In this document: positions 1 through 7,827 of the stretch, one piece after another
How positions within the stretch are numbered: position 1 is the first letter of the stretch
How the letters are laid out: every line of letters starts with the position of its first letter
From: CAKXIK01 sp050947015
Lineage (GTDB): Bacteria; Bacillota; Clostridia; Oscillospirales; Acutalibacteraceae
Direction: 5' to 3'
Length of the DNA: 60,640 nucleotides
NCBI GenBank assembly: GCA_050947015.1
Contig: JBMNVT010000013.1
Coordinates: 1 to 60,640 of the forward strand
Position numbers and translations under genes: made by a program
The notes under the pieces: model-generated
Told to the model about the DNA's origin: nothing
The model's database searches: none
Seen by the model: only the letters and a program-made list of their open reading frames with translations

Positions 1-108
1 GACAGCTCGCTGTCTGGCAAAGGCATTACAACAATTTTCCCATGCGTCCTCTCAACTGGATCTCTCCCAAAGCTGTCCTATTTTCTTTCCCTAATGTGTA
101 ACACATCA

Positions 109-137
109 TTGACAAACCTACACCTGAAACGTACCAT
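109..137 (+). promoter_or_regulatory. Putative promoter of tRNA-Leu
   Basis: TTGACA at 109-114 and TACCAT at 132-137 are separated by 17 bases. The -35 is perfect and the -10 matches four of six. The predicted transcript start would be about 55 bases before the tRNA. Nothing else is recognised in 1-197 except a small dyad at 1-14 (GACAG/CTGTC arms around a 4-base loop), which may belong to a feature left of the window. Confidence 0.5.
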
Positions 138-197
138 GGCGTGAATTAAAGGTTGCTTTTTTTCCCGGCATGTGATAAACTTGTTAAGTAATTTTGT

Positions 198-284
198 GCC
201 GCTATGGCGGAATAGGCAGACGCAAGGGACTTAAAATCCCTCGGTGGCAACACCGTACCGGTTCGACCCCGGTTAGCGGCACCA
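198..284 (+). tRNA. tRNA-Leu (anticodon UAA)
   Basis: An 87-base cloverleaf with encoded CCA end. The acceptor stem pairs GCCGCTA (198-204) with TAGCGGC (274-280), followed by discriminator A281 and CCA 282-284. The anticodon stem AGGGA/TCCCT (from 225) encloses loop CTTAAAA with anticodon TAA at 232-234, which reads UUA codons. The T arm contains GGTTCGACCCC. A long variable arm, GGTGGCAACACC, fits a class II tRNA such as leucine. Confidence 0.95.
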
Positions 285-293
285 AATTGGAAA

Positions 294-333
294 GCCTCTT
301 TTATCTTTCTGGATAAGAGAGGTTTTTTCTTTT
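294..333 (+). terminator. Rho-independent terminator after tRNA-Leu
   Basis: A hairpin with arms GCCTCTTTTATC and GATAAGAGAGG, using one or two G-U pairs, is followed by TTTTTTCTTTT. It lies directly downstream of the tRNA and ends its transcript. Confidence 0.8.
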
Positions 334-421
334 GTAATCCGGGTATCGCTGGCAGGAAAGCGCATGTAAAAGAGAGTTTTTTGGGACAGATAAAAATATA
401 TAATGATCTCAGAAAGAAAAA

Positions 422-450
422 TTGCATTTCAGTAGTGACGTCTTTATATA
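422..450 (+). promoter_or_regulatory. Putative promoter of the small gene at 497
   Basis: TTGCAT at 422-427 and TATATA at 445-450 are 17 bases apart; an overlapping TATAAT at 447-452 would give 19. It lies 45 bases before the chosen ATG and downstream of the tRNA terminator. Confidence 0.4.
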
Positions 451-496
451 ATGAATAGTGTTTTATTTTAAAAATTCTGCAAATGAGGTTGATGCG

Positions 497-823
497 ATGA
501 AAGAAGTAAAAATAGCAAACGGATGGATATTGCAAAAAATCTCTCTTCGATACCAATACTTTGCATTTTTTGATACTTCTCATTATTTGGCAGATAGTTT
601 GTTTGTAAAACACCAAGTGACGGTCCGATTTCTGCAGGAATATGCGCATGACGATTTTAATTATTTTATTATTTTTGCTAAATGCCGCAAAAAAGACATA
701 GATAAGGTAGTGACAGCTCTTGAAGAATTGCAAAATAAAATGCTGATTTGTGGCTATCTTGATTATCAGAAATGCTGTGAAATGTTTATGGCAAAAATGC
801 AGAAGAACAGAGAAGATTCCTGA
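497..823 (+). CDS. Small hypothetical protein (108 aa)
   Basis: I do not recognise this family. The ATG at 497 is preferred over the in-frame ATG at 458 because GAGG at 485-488 sits eight bases before it. The product is rich in aromatic residues (Phe, Tyr), mixed charge, with no signal peptide or membrane segment. The C-terminal part (KKDIDKVVTALEELQ) looks helical. A promoter-like pair lies at 422-450. It stands alone between a tRNA and a gene relic, so neighbours say nothing about function. It is AT-rich compared with the genes further right, which would fit an acquired gene next to a tRNA, but no boundaries are visible. Confidence 0.6.
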   Translation: MKEVKIANGWILQKISLRYQYFAFFDTSHYLADSLFVKHQVTVRFLQEYAHDDFNYFIIFAKCRKKDIDKVVTALEELQNKMLICGYLDYQKCCEMFMAKMQKNREDS

Positions 824-827
824 CTGA

Positions 828-1106
828 ATAAAATGTTTGGCAAACAGGCAAATTGATGATTATAAAGGCGGCGAGGCATACGAGGTGGAATTTGAATACC
901 GCAACGGTGAGATCAGCAGCCTCGTCTGCTCCTGTTTCTGCAGTTACAACTGCAAACATGAGTTTGCGGCAATGCTGCAACTGAGGGAAACGCTGAAACT
1001 GATAGAACAGCACTATGCGGTGGAGTACGAGCAGAGCGGTTACTTTGCTGCAGTCAGCAAAGGAGCGCTGTTTACCTTTATGCGGTACAAACGAATCGTC
1101 TTCTGA
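828..1106 (+). pseudogene. Relic of a SWIM zinc-finger protein
   Basis: The frame is open from 828 after a TGA at 825. It reads about 90 residues containing CSCFCSYNCKHE, which fits the SWIM signature CxCx(n)CxH, preceded by YEVEFEYRNGEI as in the SWIM domains of SNF2-type helicases and related proteins. There is no ATG and no ribosome site; the only start is a TTG at 837. The reading frame ends in an unrelated tail (FMRYKRIVF). Full-length SWIM proteins in this group are several times longer, so I read this as the remains of a deleted gene rather than a complete small zinc-finger protein. That alternative remains possible. Confidence 0.5.
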
Positions 1107-1238
1107 GGGTTGAAAACGGAATTGCTGGAGATCAAAAAAAGCCATACTGTTTTGACAGTGACAAATCCCTTCGGATCAGATATAGTGAACGTAGACGTTG
1201 CAATACGCCAAATTTATCTGAGTGTAGGAGGGATTGTT

Positions 1239-3407
1239 TTGAATTGGAGTGCAAAATGGATTCAGCCTCCCGTTCCAACGGGAGATCTCTGCCCGGAATT
1301 TGTGCGCAGCTTTTCCGCTGAAAAACGGGTGAAAAGCGCGGGGCTGCAAATTACGGCAATGGGTGTCTACCGGGTGTCGATCAATGAAAAACCGGTAACA
1401 GATGCGGTTTTGATGCCCGGTTGGACCTCATATCAAAAGCGTCTGCAGTATCAGCAGTATGATGTGACCGGCCTGCTGCAGGAGAAGAATGAAATCCGGA
1501 TCGCGGTCGGCAAGGGATGGTACCGCAGCCCCATGCCAGGGTGGATTTCAGAGGAAGGCAGGAAGGAAAGGCAAGAACTTCCTGCCGGTCTGTTGGCGCA
1601 GCTGACCGTGTTGTATGATGACGGAACACAGGAAACGGTCTCGACGGGTTCCGATTGGAGCGTGTTCTCCAGTATGATTCAGTTCAGCGAAATTTACGAC
1701 GGCGAAACGGCGGATGCCTCTGCGCGACAAATTGAGTTTGGACGTGCAAAAGAGTTTGACGGTCCCACAAATACGTTGATTGAGCAGCAGGGTGAGCTGA
1801 TCCGGGAACATGAACATATTTCGCCGGTCAGGATCTTTCGCACCCCGGCAGGGGAGACGGTTGTGGATTTCGGCCAGGAGGTCACAGGATATGTTTCTTT
1901 GTCTCTGGAGGCGCAGGCCGGGGATATTGTAGAGCTTTCGCATGGAGAAATGCTGGATCATGACGGCAATTTTTATAATGAAAATTATCGCAGCGCAAAA
2001 GCAAAGCTTCGTTATGTCTGTCGTCAGGGAAAACAGGCCTACCGTCCGTGGTTCACTTTTTTCGGTTTTCGTTATGTCCGGGTTGACCGATTTTCCGGGC
2101 AGCCGAAGCCGGAAAATTTTACGGCGATCGCGGTTTATTCCGACCTGCAGCGCACCGGTTCGGTTCGTTGTTCCAATTCAATGCTGAATCGTTTGTTTGA
2201 AAATGTGAGCTGGGGGCAAAAAGGCAATTATCTGGATGTGCCGACGGATTGTCCGCAGCGCGACGAACGAATGGGATGGACGGGCGACGCGCAGGCATTT
2301 GTGAAAACCGCTTGCTATCAGTTTGACGTAGAGCGTTTTTTCACTAAATGGCTTGCGGATATGGCGGCGGATCAGCTGCCAAGCGGTGCGATCCCGCATG
2401 TGATTCCCGCGGCCAGTATCGGCAGCGGCAGCGCCGCGTGGGACGATGCCGCCACCATTTGCCCGTGGCAGATTTACCTTTCCTATGGCAATCGTGAAAT
2501 TCTGCGAAGTCAGTTTGATTGTATGAAAAGGTACATCGGGTTTATCACCAATACTACAAAGGATCGGTTTTTGTGGACCGGCGGAACGCATTACGGTGAC
2601 TGGCTTGGGCTGGATGCGGCTTCCGGCAGCTACAAGGGTGCGTCCAGAGAAGACTTCATTGCCTCCGCGTTTTACGCCTATTCCACTTCACTGGTTATCA
2701 AAGCCGGAGAGGTGCTGGGCGAAGACGTGACGGAATACCGCGAGCTTTATCAAAATATTATCCATACGTTCCGCCAGGTGTTTCCAGATTATCGTACACA
2801 GACGGAACTTGTACTGGCGGTGCATTTTGCTTTGACGGAGGATAAGCAAAAAACAGCGGACAAATTGGCGGAAAAGATTCGACAAGACGGCTGCAAGCTG
2901 CAGACCGGTTTTGTCGGTACGCCGTATCTGCTGCACGTGCTCAGCGATTACGGCCATGCCGATCTCGCATACACGCTTCTGCTCCGTACGGAATATCCGT
3001 CTTGGCTGTATCCGGTCACAAAGGGTGCGACGACTGTCTGGGAGCATTGGGACGGCGTTATGCAGGACGGCTCATTTTGGAGCGCCGATATGAATTCTTT
3101 CAATCATTATGCTTATGGCGCTGTTCTGGACTGGGTTTATGAAAAAGCAGCAGGTATCCGAACAGTAGAGGAATATCCGGGGTTTGAACGCGTGTGTATT
3201 GCGCCGCTGCCGGATGCCCGCTTAGAGTGGCTGGAAGCAACGCTGCAGACGCGGCACGGCGCTGTGCGTTCCTTTTGGAGCTGTCGGGAGGGCGTCGTCC
3301 GATATGAAATTACGGTGCCCGTTCCCGCACATTTAATTCTGAACGGTGTGCATCGTGATGTCGCGCCGGGCAGCTATGTTTTTTTTGCCGGCAAACCTAA
3401 AAAATAA
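1239..3407 (+). CDS. Alpha-L-rhamnosidase, GH78 family (722 aa)
   Basis: Predicted to remove terminal L-rhamnose from plant or bacterial glycans. No signal peptide is seen, so it is probably cytoplasmic and acts on imported oligosaccharides. The start is TTG at 1239, with AGGAGGG at 1226-1232 six bases before it; the reading frame is open further upstream but without a ribosome site. Residues 1-190 form the N-terminal beta domains (WSAKWIQPP, QYDVTGLL). The GH78 hallmark DCPQRDERMGWTGDA starts near residue 337 and supplies the acidic catalytic residues. TTVWEHWDG near residue 600 begins the second conserved acidic site of the (alpha/alpha)6 barrel. A C-terminal beta domain follows. It is monocistronic, bounded by a shared terminator. 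The aglycone is unknown. Confidence 0.9.
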   Translation: MNWSAKWIQPPVPTGDLCPEFVRSFSAEKRVKSAGLQITAMGVYRVSINEKPVTDAVLMPGWTSYQKRLQYQQYDVTGLLQEKNEIRIAVGKGWYRSPMPGWISEEGRKERQELPAGLLAQLTVLYDDGTQETVSTGSDWSVFSSMIQFSEIYDGETADASARQIEFGRAKEFDGPTNTLIEQQGELIREHEHISPVRIFRTPAGETVVDFGQEVTGYVSLSLEAQAGDIVELSHGEMLDHDGNFYNENYRSAKAKLRYVCRQGKQAYRPWFTFFGFRYVRVDRFSGQPKPENFTAIAVYSDLQRTGSVRCSNSMLNRLFENVSWGQKGNYLDVPTDCPQRDERMGWTGDAQAFVKTACYQFDVERFFTKWLADMAADQLPSGAIPHVIPAASIGSGSAAWDDAATICPWQIYLSYGNREILRSQFDCMKRYIGFITNTTKDRFLWTGGTHYGDWLGLDAASGSYKGASREDFIASAFYAYSTSLVIKAGEVLGEDVTEYRELYQNIIHTFRQVFPDYRTQTELVLAVHFALTEDKQKTADKLAEKIRQDGCKLQTGFVGTPYLLHVLSDYGHADLAYTLLLRTEYPSWLYPVTKGATTVWEHWDGVMQDGSFWSADMNSFNHYAYGAVLDWVYEKAAGIRTVEEYPGFERVCIAPLPDARLEWLEATLQTRHGAVRSFWSCREGVVRYEITVPVPAHLILNGVHRDVAPGSYVFFAGKPKK

Positions 3408-3420
3408 CGTCCGATTGATC

Positions 3421-3463
3421 AAAAACGCATCAGATCGCTGCTTCTGCAGTCTGATGCGTTTTT
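3421..3463. terminator. Bidirectional terminator between two convergent genes
   Basis: AAAAACGCATCAGA and TCTGATGCGTTTTT arms (3421-3434 and about 3450-3463) form a long hairpin with an A run on one side and a T run on the other. It can therefore end both the rhamnosidase and the convergent deacetylase transcripts. Confidence 0.85.
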
Positions 3464-3518
3464 ATTTATGCGGTGGGCAAAGCTTTGCAGAGCGGAAAAG
3501 AAGATTATTTGCCATGTT

Positions 3519-4382
3519 CTATTTTGTTGAAGAAGCGGAAGAAAAACTTTTCGTCAGCGCCGAAAGCGGTAGAAAACGATAGCCCATTTCCTCCCACTTG
3601 CTCAGCAGCTCATCAAGAATTTCGCCGTTTGTTTTTGAAGTATTATGCAGCAGAACCACTGCGCCCGGGTGAATTCGTTTCGTCAGCTTACTGAGGGCTT
3701 CTTCCCGCGTCGGTTGACTGTCTTGGTTCCAGTCAACATAGGCGAGACTCCAAAAAAATGTTTTGTATCCCAGCTGTTGAGCCATTTTCAGATTGGCCAG
3801 ATTATATTTTCCTTGGGGCGGCCGGTAGTCCATAGGCATTTCGGTTCCTGTAATTTCTTTGAATTTGGTGCGCACATCGCTTAATTCTTTGGCAAAGGAC
3901 GCTTCGTCAGAGATGGAGGCCATGTTGGGGTGATGGTAAGTGTGGTTCCCGACCGTGTGACCTTCAGCAATCATTCGCTTGACCAGATCGGGCGCGCTTT
4001 CCAGATAATGCCCCACCACAAAGAAGGTCGCCGGTGCCCGGTGTTTTTTTAAAGCGTCCAGAATTGCGGGCGTATTTCCGTTTTCATATCCGCAGTCAAA
4101 GGTCAGATAAATCACCTTTTCGTCCTTGCTTCCCATGTAATAGGCGTCATATTGCAGCAACTCTGCAACAGATGCGTTGCCAGTGGGCTGTTCGCTCTCC
4201 TTGCCGAAACCGAGTCCCCAATCCTTGGTTGCCGCGGCGTTTCCCGCAGCGGCCTCTGCCGGAATGTTGCCAGTCAGCCAAATGCCGGTCAGGGCGGCCG
4301 CAGGAGCCAGCAACACGGCAAGCAGCGTGAAAAAAAGCATCCGCAGGGTTTTGCGCGCTGGGTGCGTCATAATAATTTTCAT
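3519..4382 (-). CDS. pdaA: Polysaccharide deacetylase, PdaA-like (287 aa)
   Basis: Probably deacetylates N-acetylmuramic acid during delta-lactam formation in spore cortex peptidoglycan, the known role of PdaA. A membrane anchor or signal segment (LRMLFFTLLAVLLAPAAAL) lies near residues 15-35, so the enzyme acts outside the membrane. The NodB domain shows TFDCGYENGNT (the PdaA-like variant with Cys in place of the second Asp), GHTVGNHTYHHP (metal histidines), YRPPQGKYN and HPGAVVLLHNTSKTN. The ATG at 4394 touches the AAAGGA, so the ATG at 4382 is preferred. It lies downstream of a sigma/anti-sigma pair in the same direction but behind their terminator. Confidence 0.85.
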   Translation of the reverse strand: MKIIMTHPARKTLRMLFFTLLAVLLAPAAALTGIWLTGNIPAEAAAGNAAATKDWGLGFGKESEQPTGNASVAELLQYDAYYMGSKDEKVIYLTFDCGYENGNTPAILDALKKHRAPATFFVVGHYLESAPDLVKRMIAEGHTVGNHTYHHPNMASISDEASFAKELSDVRTKFKEITGTEMPMDYRPPQGKYNLANLKMAQQLGYKTFFWSLAYVDWNQDSQPTREEALSKLTKRIHPGAVVLLHNTSKTNGEILDELLSKWEEMGYRFLPLSALTKSFSSASSTK

Positions 4383-4490
4383 TTTGAAGACCATTCCTTT
4401 CCGCTATGCCGCAAATTTGTTGGAGCGTCATTGTTTGACTTTTATCGCCTGTTTCATATCTATTCAGCGGGCGGTTTGTCTTATGAACAA

Positions 4491-4529
4491 AAAATCCCGC
4501 AGACCGAAAACGTTCGGGCGGCGGGGTTG
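4491..4529 (-). terminator. Terminator after the sigma/anti-sigma pair
   Basis: Read on the minus strand, a GC-rich nested hairpin (CCCCGC/GCGGG outer arms, CCGAA/TTCGG inner arms) is followed by ATTTTTTG. It separates the anti-sigma gene from the deacetylase gene. Confidence 0.75.
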
Positions 4530-4612
4530 CAAAAAGAAAATTTTTAACTGTTAGAGAAATATCTTTTGACGTATGCTTTAAAACTGCACGTTTCCTTTGC
4601 AGCCGCAGCCTG

Positions 4613-4945
4613 TTATTTACGGCTGCCGCCAAGCATTTTGATGGTTCCAAACACACCGATGCCGACCGAAACCGCAACCACCGAAAGCACCACGGCAGTT
4701 GAAACAAGATGCTGCTTATGCAGGTGTTTTGCAAGCTTGTAATATTTCTGCGAAAGGTCGTCTTCTGCAAGAGGATGGGGAGCGTCGTTCTGACGCGCCA
4801 TGTCGGCAGAATACTGCGAATACGCCCGGCGGCATTCCGGGCAGTTTTTCAAATGTGCCTGCACGGCTTTTTTGCTGTCGTCGCTGGCGAGTCCGTCCTT
4901 GTAAAGCGCCATTAAATCCATTGCCATGTCACAAGTAATGTTCAT
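4613..4945 (-). CDS. Zinc-finger anti-sigma factor (110 aa)
   Basis: Holds the neighbouring ECF sigma factor inactive at the membrane until a signal releases it, as ZAS-family anti-sigma factors do. The N-terminal 45 residues carry a zf-HC2-type site with HLKNCPECRRAY (H-x3-C-x2-C) and an upstream Cys near residue 5. One membrane segment, VVLSVVAVSVGIGVFGTI, lies near residues 84-103. Only a few residues follow it, so there is no extracytoplasmic sensor domain of note. The start ATG at 4945 has GGAGG upstream. It overlaps the sigma gene by 17 bases, so translation is probably coupled. The inducing signal is not visible. Confidence 0.85.
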   Translation of the reverse strand: MNITCDMAMDLMALYKDGLASDDSKKAVQAHLKNCPECRRAYSQYSADMARQNDAPHPLAEDDLSQKYYKLAKHLHKQHLVSTAVVLSVVAVSVGIGVFGTIKMLGGSRK

Positions 4946-5438
4946 GCTTCAATTCCTCCGTTAACATTTTTTTAGCCCGATGAAAAATCACCTTGGCCGA
5001 ATTTTCGCTGATTTTAAGTGCGGCAGCGACCTGCGAGAACGGAAGCTCCGCGTAAAGCCGCAGCATCACCACGTCGCGGTATTTTTTCGGAATCTTGCGG
5101 ATGATCGTACGAACTCTTTCGGCGGTCATCTTTTTTTGTACCGATTCCTCCGGCCCCCGGTCTGCATCCTCACATAGAACCCCGGTTACCAGATCGATAT
5201 TAATGCACTCCAGCTGCGCTTTATTTTTTCGCATATAGGAAAAAAACGCGTGTTTGGCAATCGAGGCCAGCCAGGTAAACAGCTCGCTGTCGCCGCGAAA
5301 ACGGTAAAAAGACCGGAACGCCTGGAAAAAAGTTTCCTGTGTTAGCTCTTCAGCAAGGCTTTCATCCTTGCAAAGACGAAATAGGAACGCATAAACACGG
5401 GGAAAATTTGCTTCATATATCGTTTCAAACGTCTCCAT
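4929..5438 (-). CDS. ECF-type RNA polymerase sigma factor (169 aa)
   Basis: A group 4 sigma factor with region 2 (YAFLFRLCKDESLAEELTQE, FLYT-like WLASIAKH) at residues 10-80 and region 4 (IRKIPKKYRDVVMLRLY, then the HTH FSQVAAALKISENSAK) at residues 110-165. The ATG at 5438 is used; a GTG at 5450 lies inside the likely ribosome site. It forms an operon with the anti-sigma gene. A TGTAAC-16-GCATCT element upstream (5461-5488) resembles an ECF promoter and suggests autoregulation. The sigma factor is divergent from the fatty-acid operon, so an envelope-related regulon is plausible but unproven. Confidence 0.9.
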   Translation of the reverse strand: METFETIYEANFPRVYAFLFRLCKDESLAEELTQETFFQAFRSFYRFRGDSELFTWLASIAKHAFFSYMRKNKAQLECINIDLVTGVLCEDADRGPEESVQKKMTAERVRTIIRKIPKKYRDVVMLRLYAELPFSQVAAALKISENSAKVIFHRAKKMLTEELKHEHYL

Positions 5439-5460
5439 GATAAATATCACCCGTGAAGTT

Positions 5461-5488
5461 AGATGCAGCTTTTTTAAAAAAAGTTACA
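5461..5488 (-). promoter_or_regulatory. ECF-like promoter of the sigma operon
   Basis: On the minus strand TGTAAC (5483-5488) is followed by 16 bases and GCATCT (5461-5466). This matches the general ECF layout of an AAC-type -35 and a short -10. It sits just upstream of the sigma gene, as expected for positive autoregulation. Confidence 0.35.
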
Positions 5489-5553
5489 TCAAATCTCGTC
5501 AGTTTACAAAAAAATTATAATAATTCATGTTTAAAAATTTTTTTCTTTTTCCT

Positions 5554-5579
5554 GTAACAAAATCAAAGATTTGCGTTAC
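5554..5579. promoter_or_regulatory. Dyad upstream of fabH, candidate operator
   Basis: GTAAC (5554-5558) and GTTAC (5575-5579) are an inverted repeat that brackets a second one, AAATC/GATTT, around AAA. The whole is a 26-base dyad about 40 bases before fabH. Fatty-acid operons of Firmicutes are usually controlled by a repressor at such a site. The sequence is not a clear FapR or FabT box. Confidence 0.4.
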
Positions 5580-5619
5580 TTACTATATGTAGCGCAAAAA
5601 ATCCTGAAGGAGGATATCC

Positions 5620-6573
5620 ATGAGTTTTTCGATCCTTGGAACAGGGATGTATGTTCCGGAAAATATCGTGACGAATGATGATTTGTCAAAACTGGTTGAA
5701 ACCAGCGACGAATGGATCTCGCAGCGGGTTGGTGTTCGGGAAAGGCGAATTGCCACGACGGAAACAGCGGCGGATATGGCTTGTGAGGCCGCCCAAAAGG
5801 CGCTGGAGAACAGCGGTTGCCGTGCAGAAGAGTTGGACCTGATTCTGGCGGCAACCGTCAGCGGCGAAACGGTTTCTCCGTCGGTTGCCTGCATGGTGCA
5901 GCATCGGCTGGGCGCTGATTGTATGGCGTACGACATCAATGCAGCCTGTTCTGCATTCATTTTTCTGTTGGAAACAGCGGCAGGTTACTTTGCCCGCAAA
6001 AAGGTAAAAAAAGTGCTGGTTATCGGCGCCGAACGTCTGAGCAGAATTCTTGACTGGACAGACCGCGGCACCTGTGTGATTTTCGGCGACGGCGCGGGCG
6101 CCGCAGTACTCGGAGAAGGGAAAAACTATCTGGATTCCACCGTTACTGTCAAGGGCGGAGACGACGTCATCAAAATTCCAAACTATATCGGTTCGTCGCC
6201 GTTCTTCCAAAATGAGGCCGAAAAACCATATATCCATATGAACGGTCAGGAAACCTTTAAATACGCGGTTAACGCAATCTGCACTGATATTTGCGGGCTG
6301 TTGAACAGCTCCGCCCTTACAGCAGAGGAAATTAAATATATTATACCACATCAGGCAAACAAACGCATCATCGATTCTGCGGCAAAGCGGCTCGGATTTC
6401 CGAAAGAAAAGTTCTATGTCAATATCGAGCGCTACGGCAACACTTCGAGTGCAAGCATTCCGATTGCACTTGACGAAATGAACCGCACAGGAATGCTGCA
6501 GCGGGGAGATAAGCTGATTCTTACGGCATTTGGCGGTGGGCTTGCCAACGCAGCCTGCCTGATTATCTGGTAA
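5620..6573 (+). CDS. fabH: Beta-ketoacyl-ACP synthase III, FabH (317 aa)
   Basis: Condenses an acyl-CoA primer with malonyl-ACP and so starts type II fatty-acid synthesis in the cytoplasm. The catalytic triad is visible: Cys in NAACSAF, His in PHQANKR and Asn in YGNTSSAS. GDGAGAAV and the C-terminal FGGGLANAA are also typical. Length is normal for the family. AGGAGG lies eight bases before the ATG. It is the first gene of the fab operon, preceded by a 26-base dyad, which fits its usual role as the first regulated gene. Confidence 0.95.
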   Translation: MSFSILGTGMYVPENIVTNDDLSKLVETSDEWISQRVGVRERRIATTETAADMACEAAQKALENSGCRAEELDLILAATVSGETVSPSVACMVQHRLGADCMAYDINAACSAFIFLLETAAGYFARKKVKKVLVIGAERLSRILDWTDRGTCVIFGDGAGAAVLGEGKNYLDSTVTVKGGDDVIKIPNYIGSSPFFQNEAEKPYIHMNGQETFKYAVNAICTDICGLLNSSALTAEEIKYIIPHQANKRIIDSAAKRLGFPKEKFYVNIERYGNTSSASIPIALDEMNRTGMLQRGDKLILTAFGGGLANAACLIIW

Positions 6574-6612
6574 AAAACAATGATTCAACAGAAAAGAAAG
6601 AAGGACAAGAAC

Positions 6613-6840
6613 ATGATTCATGAGAGACTTGCGGAGATGATTGCGGAACATATTGACTGTGACCCTTCTGAAATTCAGCCGGATACCAGGTTTGAAGATC
6701 TTGGCATTGATTCGCTGGACATTACCGAAATTATTATGAGCGTGGAAGACGCATTTGGCATTACAGTCGAAGTTTCTTCCCAACTGGCCTGCGTTTCGGA
6801 TCTGGCGGCGAAAATCGAAGAATTGACCGCAAACGGATAA
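6613..6840 (+). CDS. acpP: Acyl carrier protein (75 aa)
   Basis: Carries the growing acyl chain on a 4'-phosphopantetheine attached to the Ser of DLGIDSLD. The protein is small, acidic and helical, as expected. The reading frame is open from 6580, but the ATG at 6613 is chosen because AAGGAC lies just before it and the product then has standard ACP length. It sits 39 bases after fabH in the operon, directly before the genes that use it. Confidence 0.95.
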   Translation: MIHERLAEMIAEHIDCDPSEIQPDTRFEDLGIDSLDITEIIMSVEDAFGITVEVSSQLACVSDLAAKIEELTANG

Positions 6841-6876
6841 GCAGAATCCGAATGATGAAAACCAGGAGGAAAAAAG

Positions 6877-7827
6877 ATGCTCAAAACCAAAATTACAGAA
6901 CTGCTTTCCATCGAATATCCGATTTTTCAGGGAGGAATGGCGTGGATTGCCGACGGAAAGCTTGCCGCAGCGGTTTCCAACGGCGGCGGGCTCGGCATTA
7001 TTTCGGCAATGAATGCCGGAGGAGAGTTTCTGCGCGAACAGATTCGGATCGCCCGGCAGCTGACCGACCGCCCGTTCGGCGTCAATATTATGCTGATGAA
7101 CCCGCACGCAGACGAGGTTGCGCAGATTATCGCCGAGGAAAAGATTCCCGTTGTCACGACGGGCGCCGGCAGCCCGGCCAAATATATGCCTCAGTGGCTG
7201 GAATCCGGCACTCGTGTAATCCCGGTGGTCGCCTCTGTTGCAATGGCAAAAAAAATGCAGTCTGCCGGTGCGGCTGCCGTTGTTGCCGAAGGCCAGGAAT
7301 CCGGCGGCCATATCGGCGAGGCGACAACAATGGCGCTGGTTCCGCAGGTTGTGGATGCCGTTTCCATTCCGGTGATTGCGGCAGGCGGAATCGGGGACGG
7401 CCGCGGCATTGCGGCGGCGTTGATGCTCGGCGCAGAAGGGGTGCAGCTCGGCACACGCTTTCTGGTGGCAAAGGAGTGCCCGGTACACCAGAACTACAAG
7501 AATATGGTGCTCAAGGCGGGCGATACCGCTACCATCACAACCGGTCGGCGGTTCGGCGGCAACACGTGCCGCAGCCTGAAAAACGGTTTCAGTCGGCATT
7601 TTTCGATTTATGAATATTCTCAGGAGGCAACGGCCGAGTCTGTTGCAGAGCTGGGCGTGGGTGCGCTGCGCAAAGCCGCAGTGGAAGGCGATACCCGCAA
7701 CGGCTGTTTCCTTGCGGGGCAGATTTCCGGAATGGTCAGCAAAGAACAGCCTGCCGCCGAGATAATTGCCGAAATGTTTGCACAGGCGGAGGATATTTTG
7801 AAAGGAGCCGCAAAATGGATCAGATAG
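6877..7827 (+). CDS. fabK: Enoyl-ACP reductase II, FabK (316 aa)
   Basis: An FMN-dependent NAD(P)H enoyl-ACP reductase that completes each elongation cycle; it replaces FabI in many Firmicutes and is insensitive to triclosan. The TIM-barrel signatures are IFQGGMAWIA at the start, GFVN-type FGVNIMLMNP, EGQESGGHIGE with the conserved His, and PVIAAGGIGDGRG for FMN phosphate binding. AGGAGG precedes the ATG. Its end overlaps fabD by 13 bases, so the two are translationally coupled. Nitronate monooxygenase is the related alternative; the operon settles it as FabK. Confidence 0.95.
   Translation: MLKTKITELLSIEYPIFQGGMAWIADGKLAAAVSNGGGLGIISAMNAGGEFLREQIRIARQLTDRPFGVNIMLMNPHADEVAQIIAEEKIPVVTTGAGSPAKYMPQWLESGTRVIPVVASVAMAKKMQSAGAAAVVAEGQESGGHIGEATTMALVPQVVDAVSIPVIAAGGIGDGRGIAAALMLGAEGVQLGTRFLVAKECPVHQNYKNMVLKAGDTATITTGRRFGGNTCRSLKNGFSRHFSIYEYSQEATAESVAELGVGALRKAAVEGDTRNGCFLAGQISGMVSKEQPAAEIIAEMFAQAEDILKGAAKWIR

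Noticed and set aside
4395..4490. TGAAAC element upstream of the deacetylase as an ECF promoter
   Set aside because: The -10 at the required spacing does not match; too weak to list.
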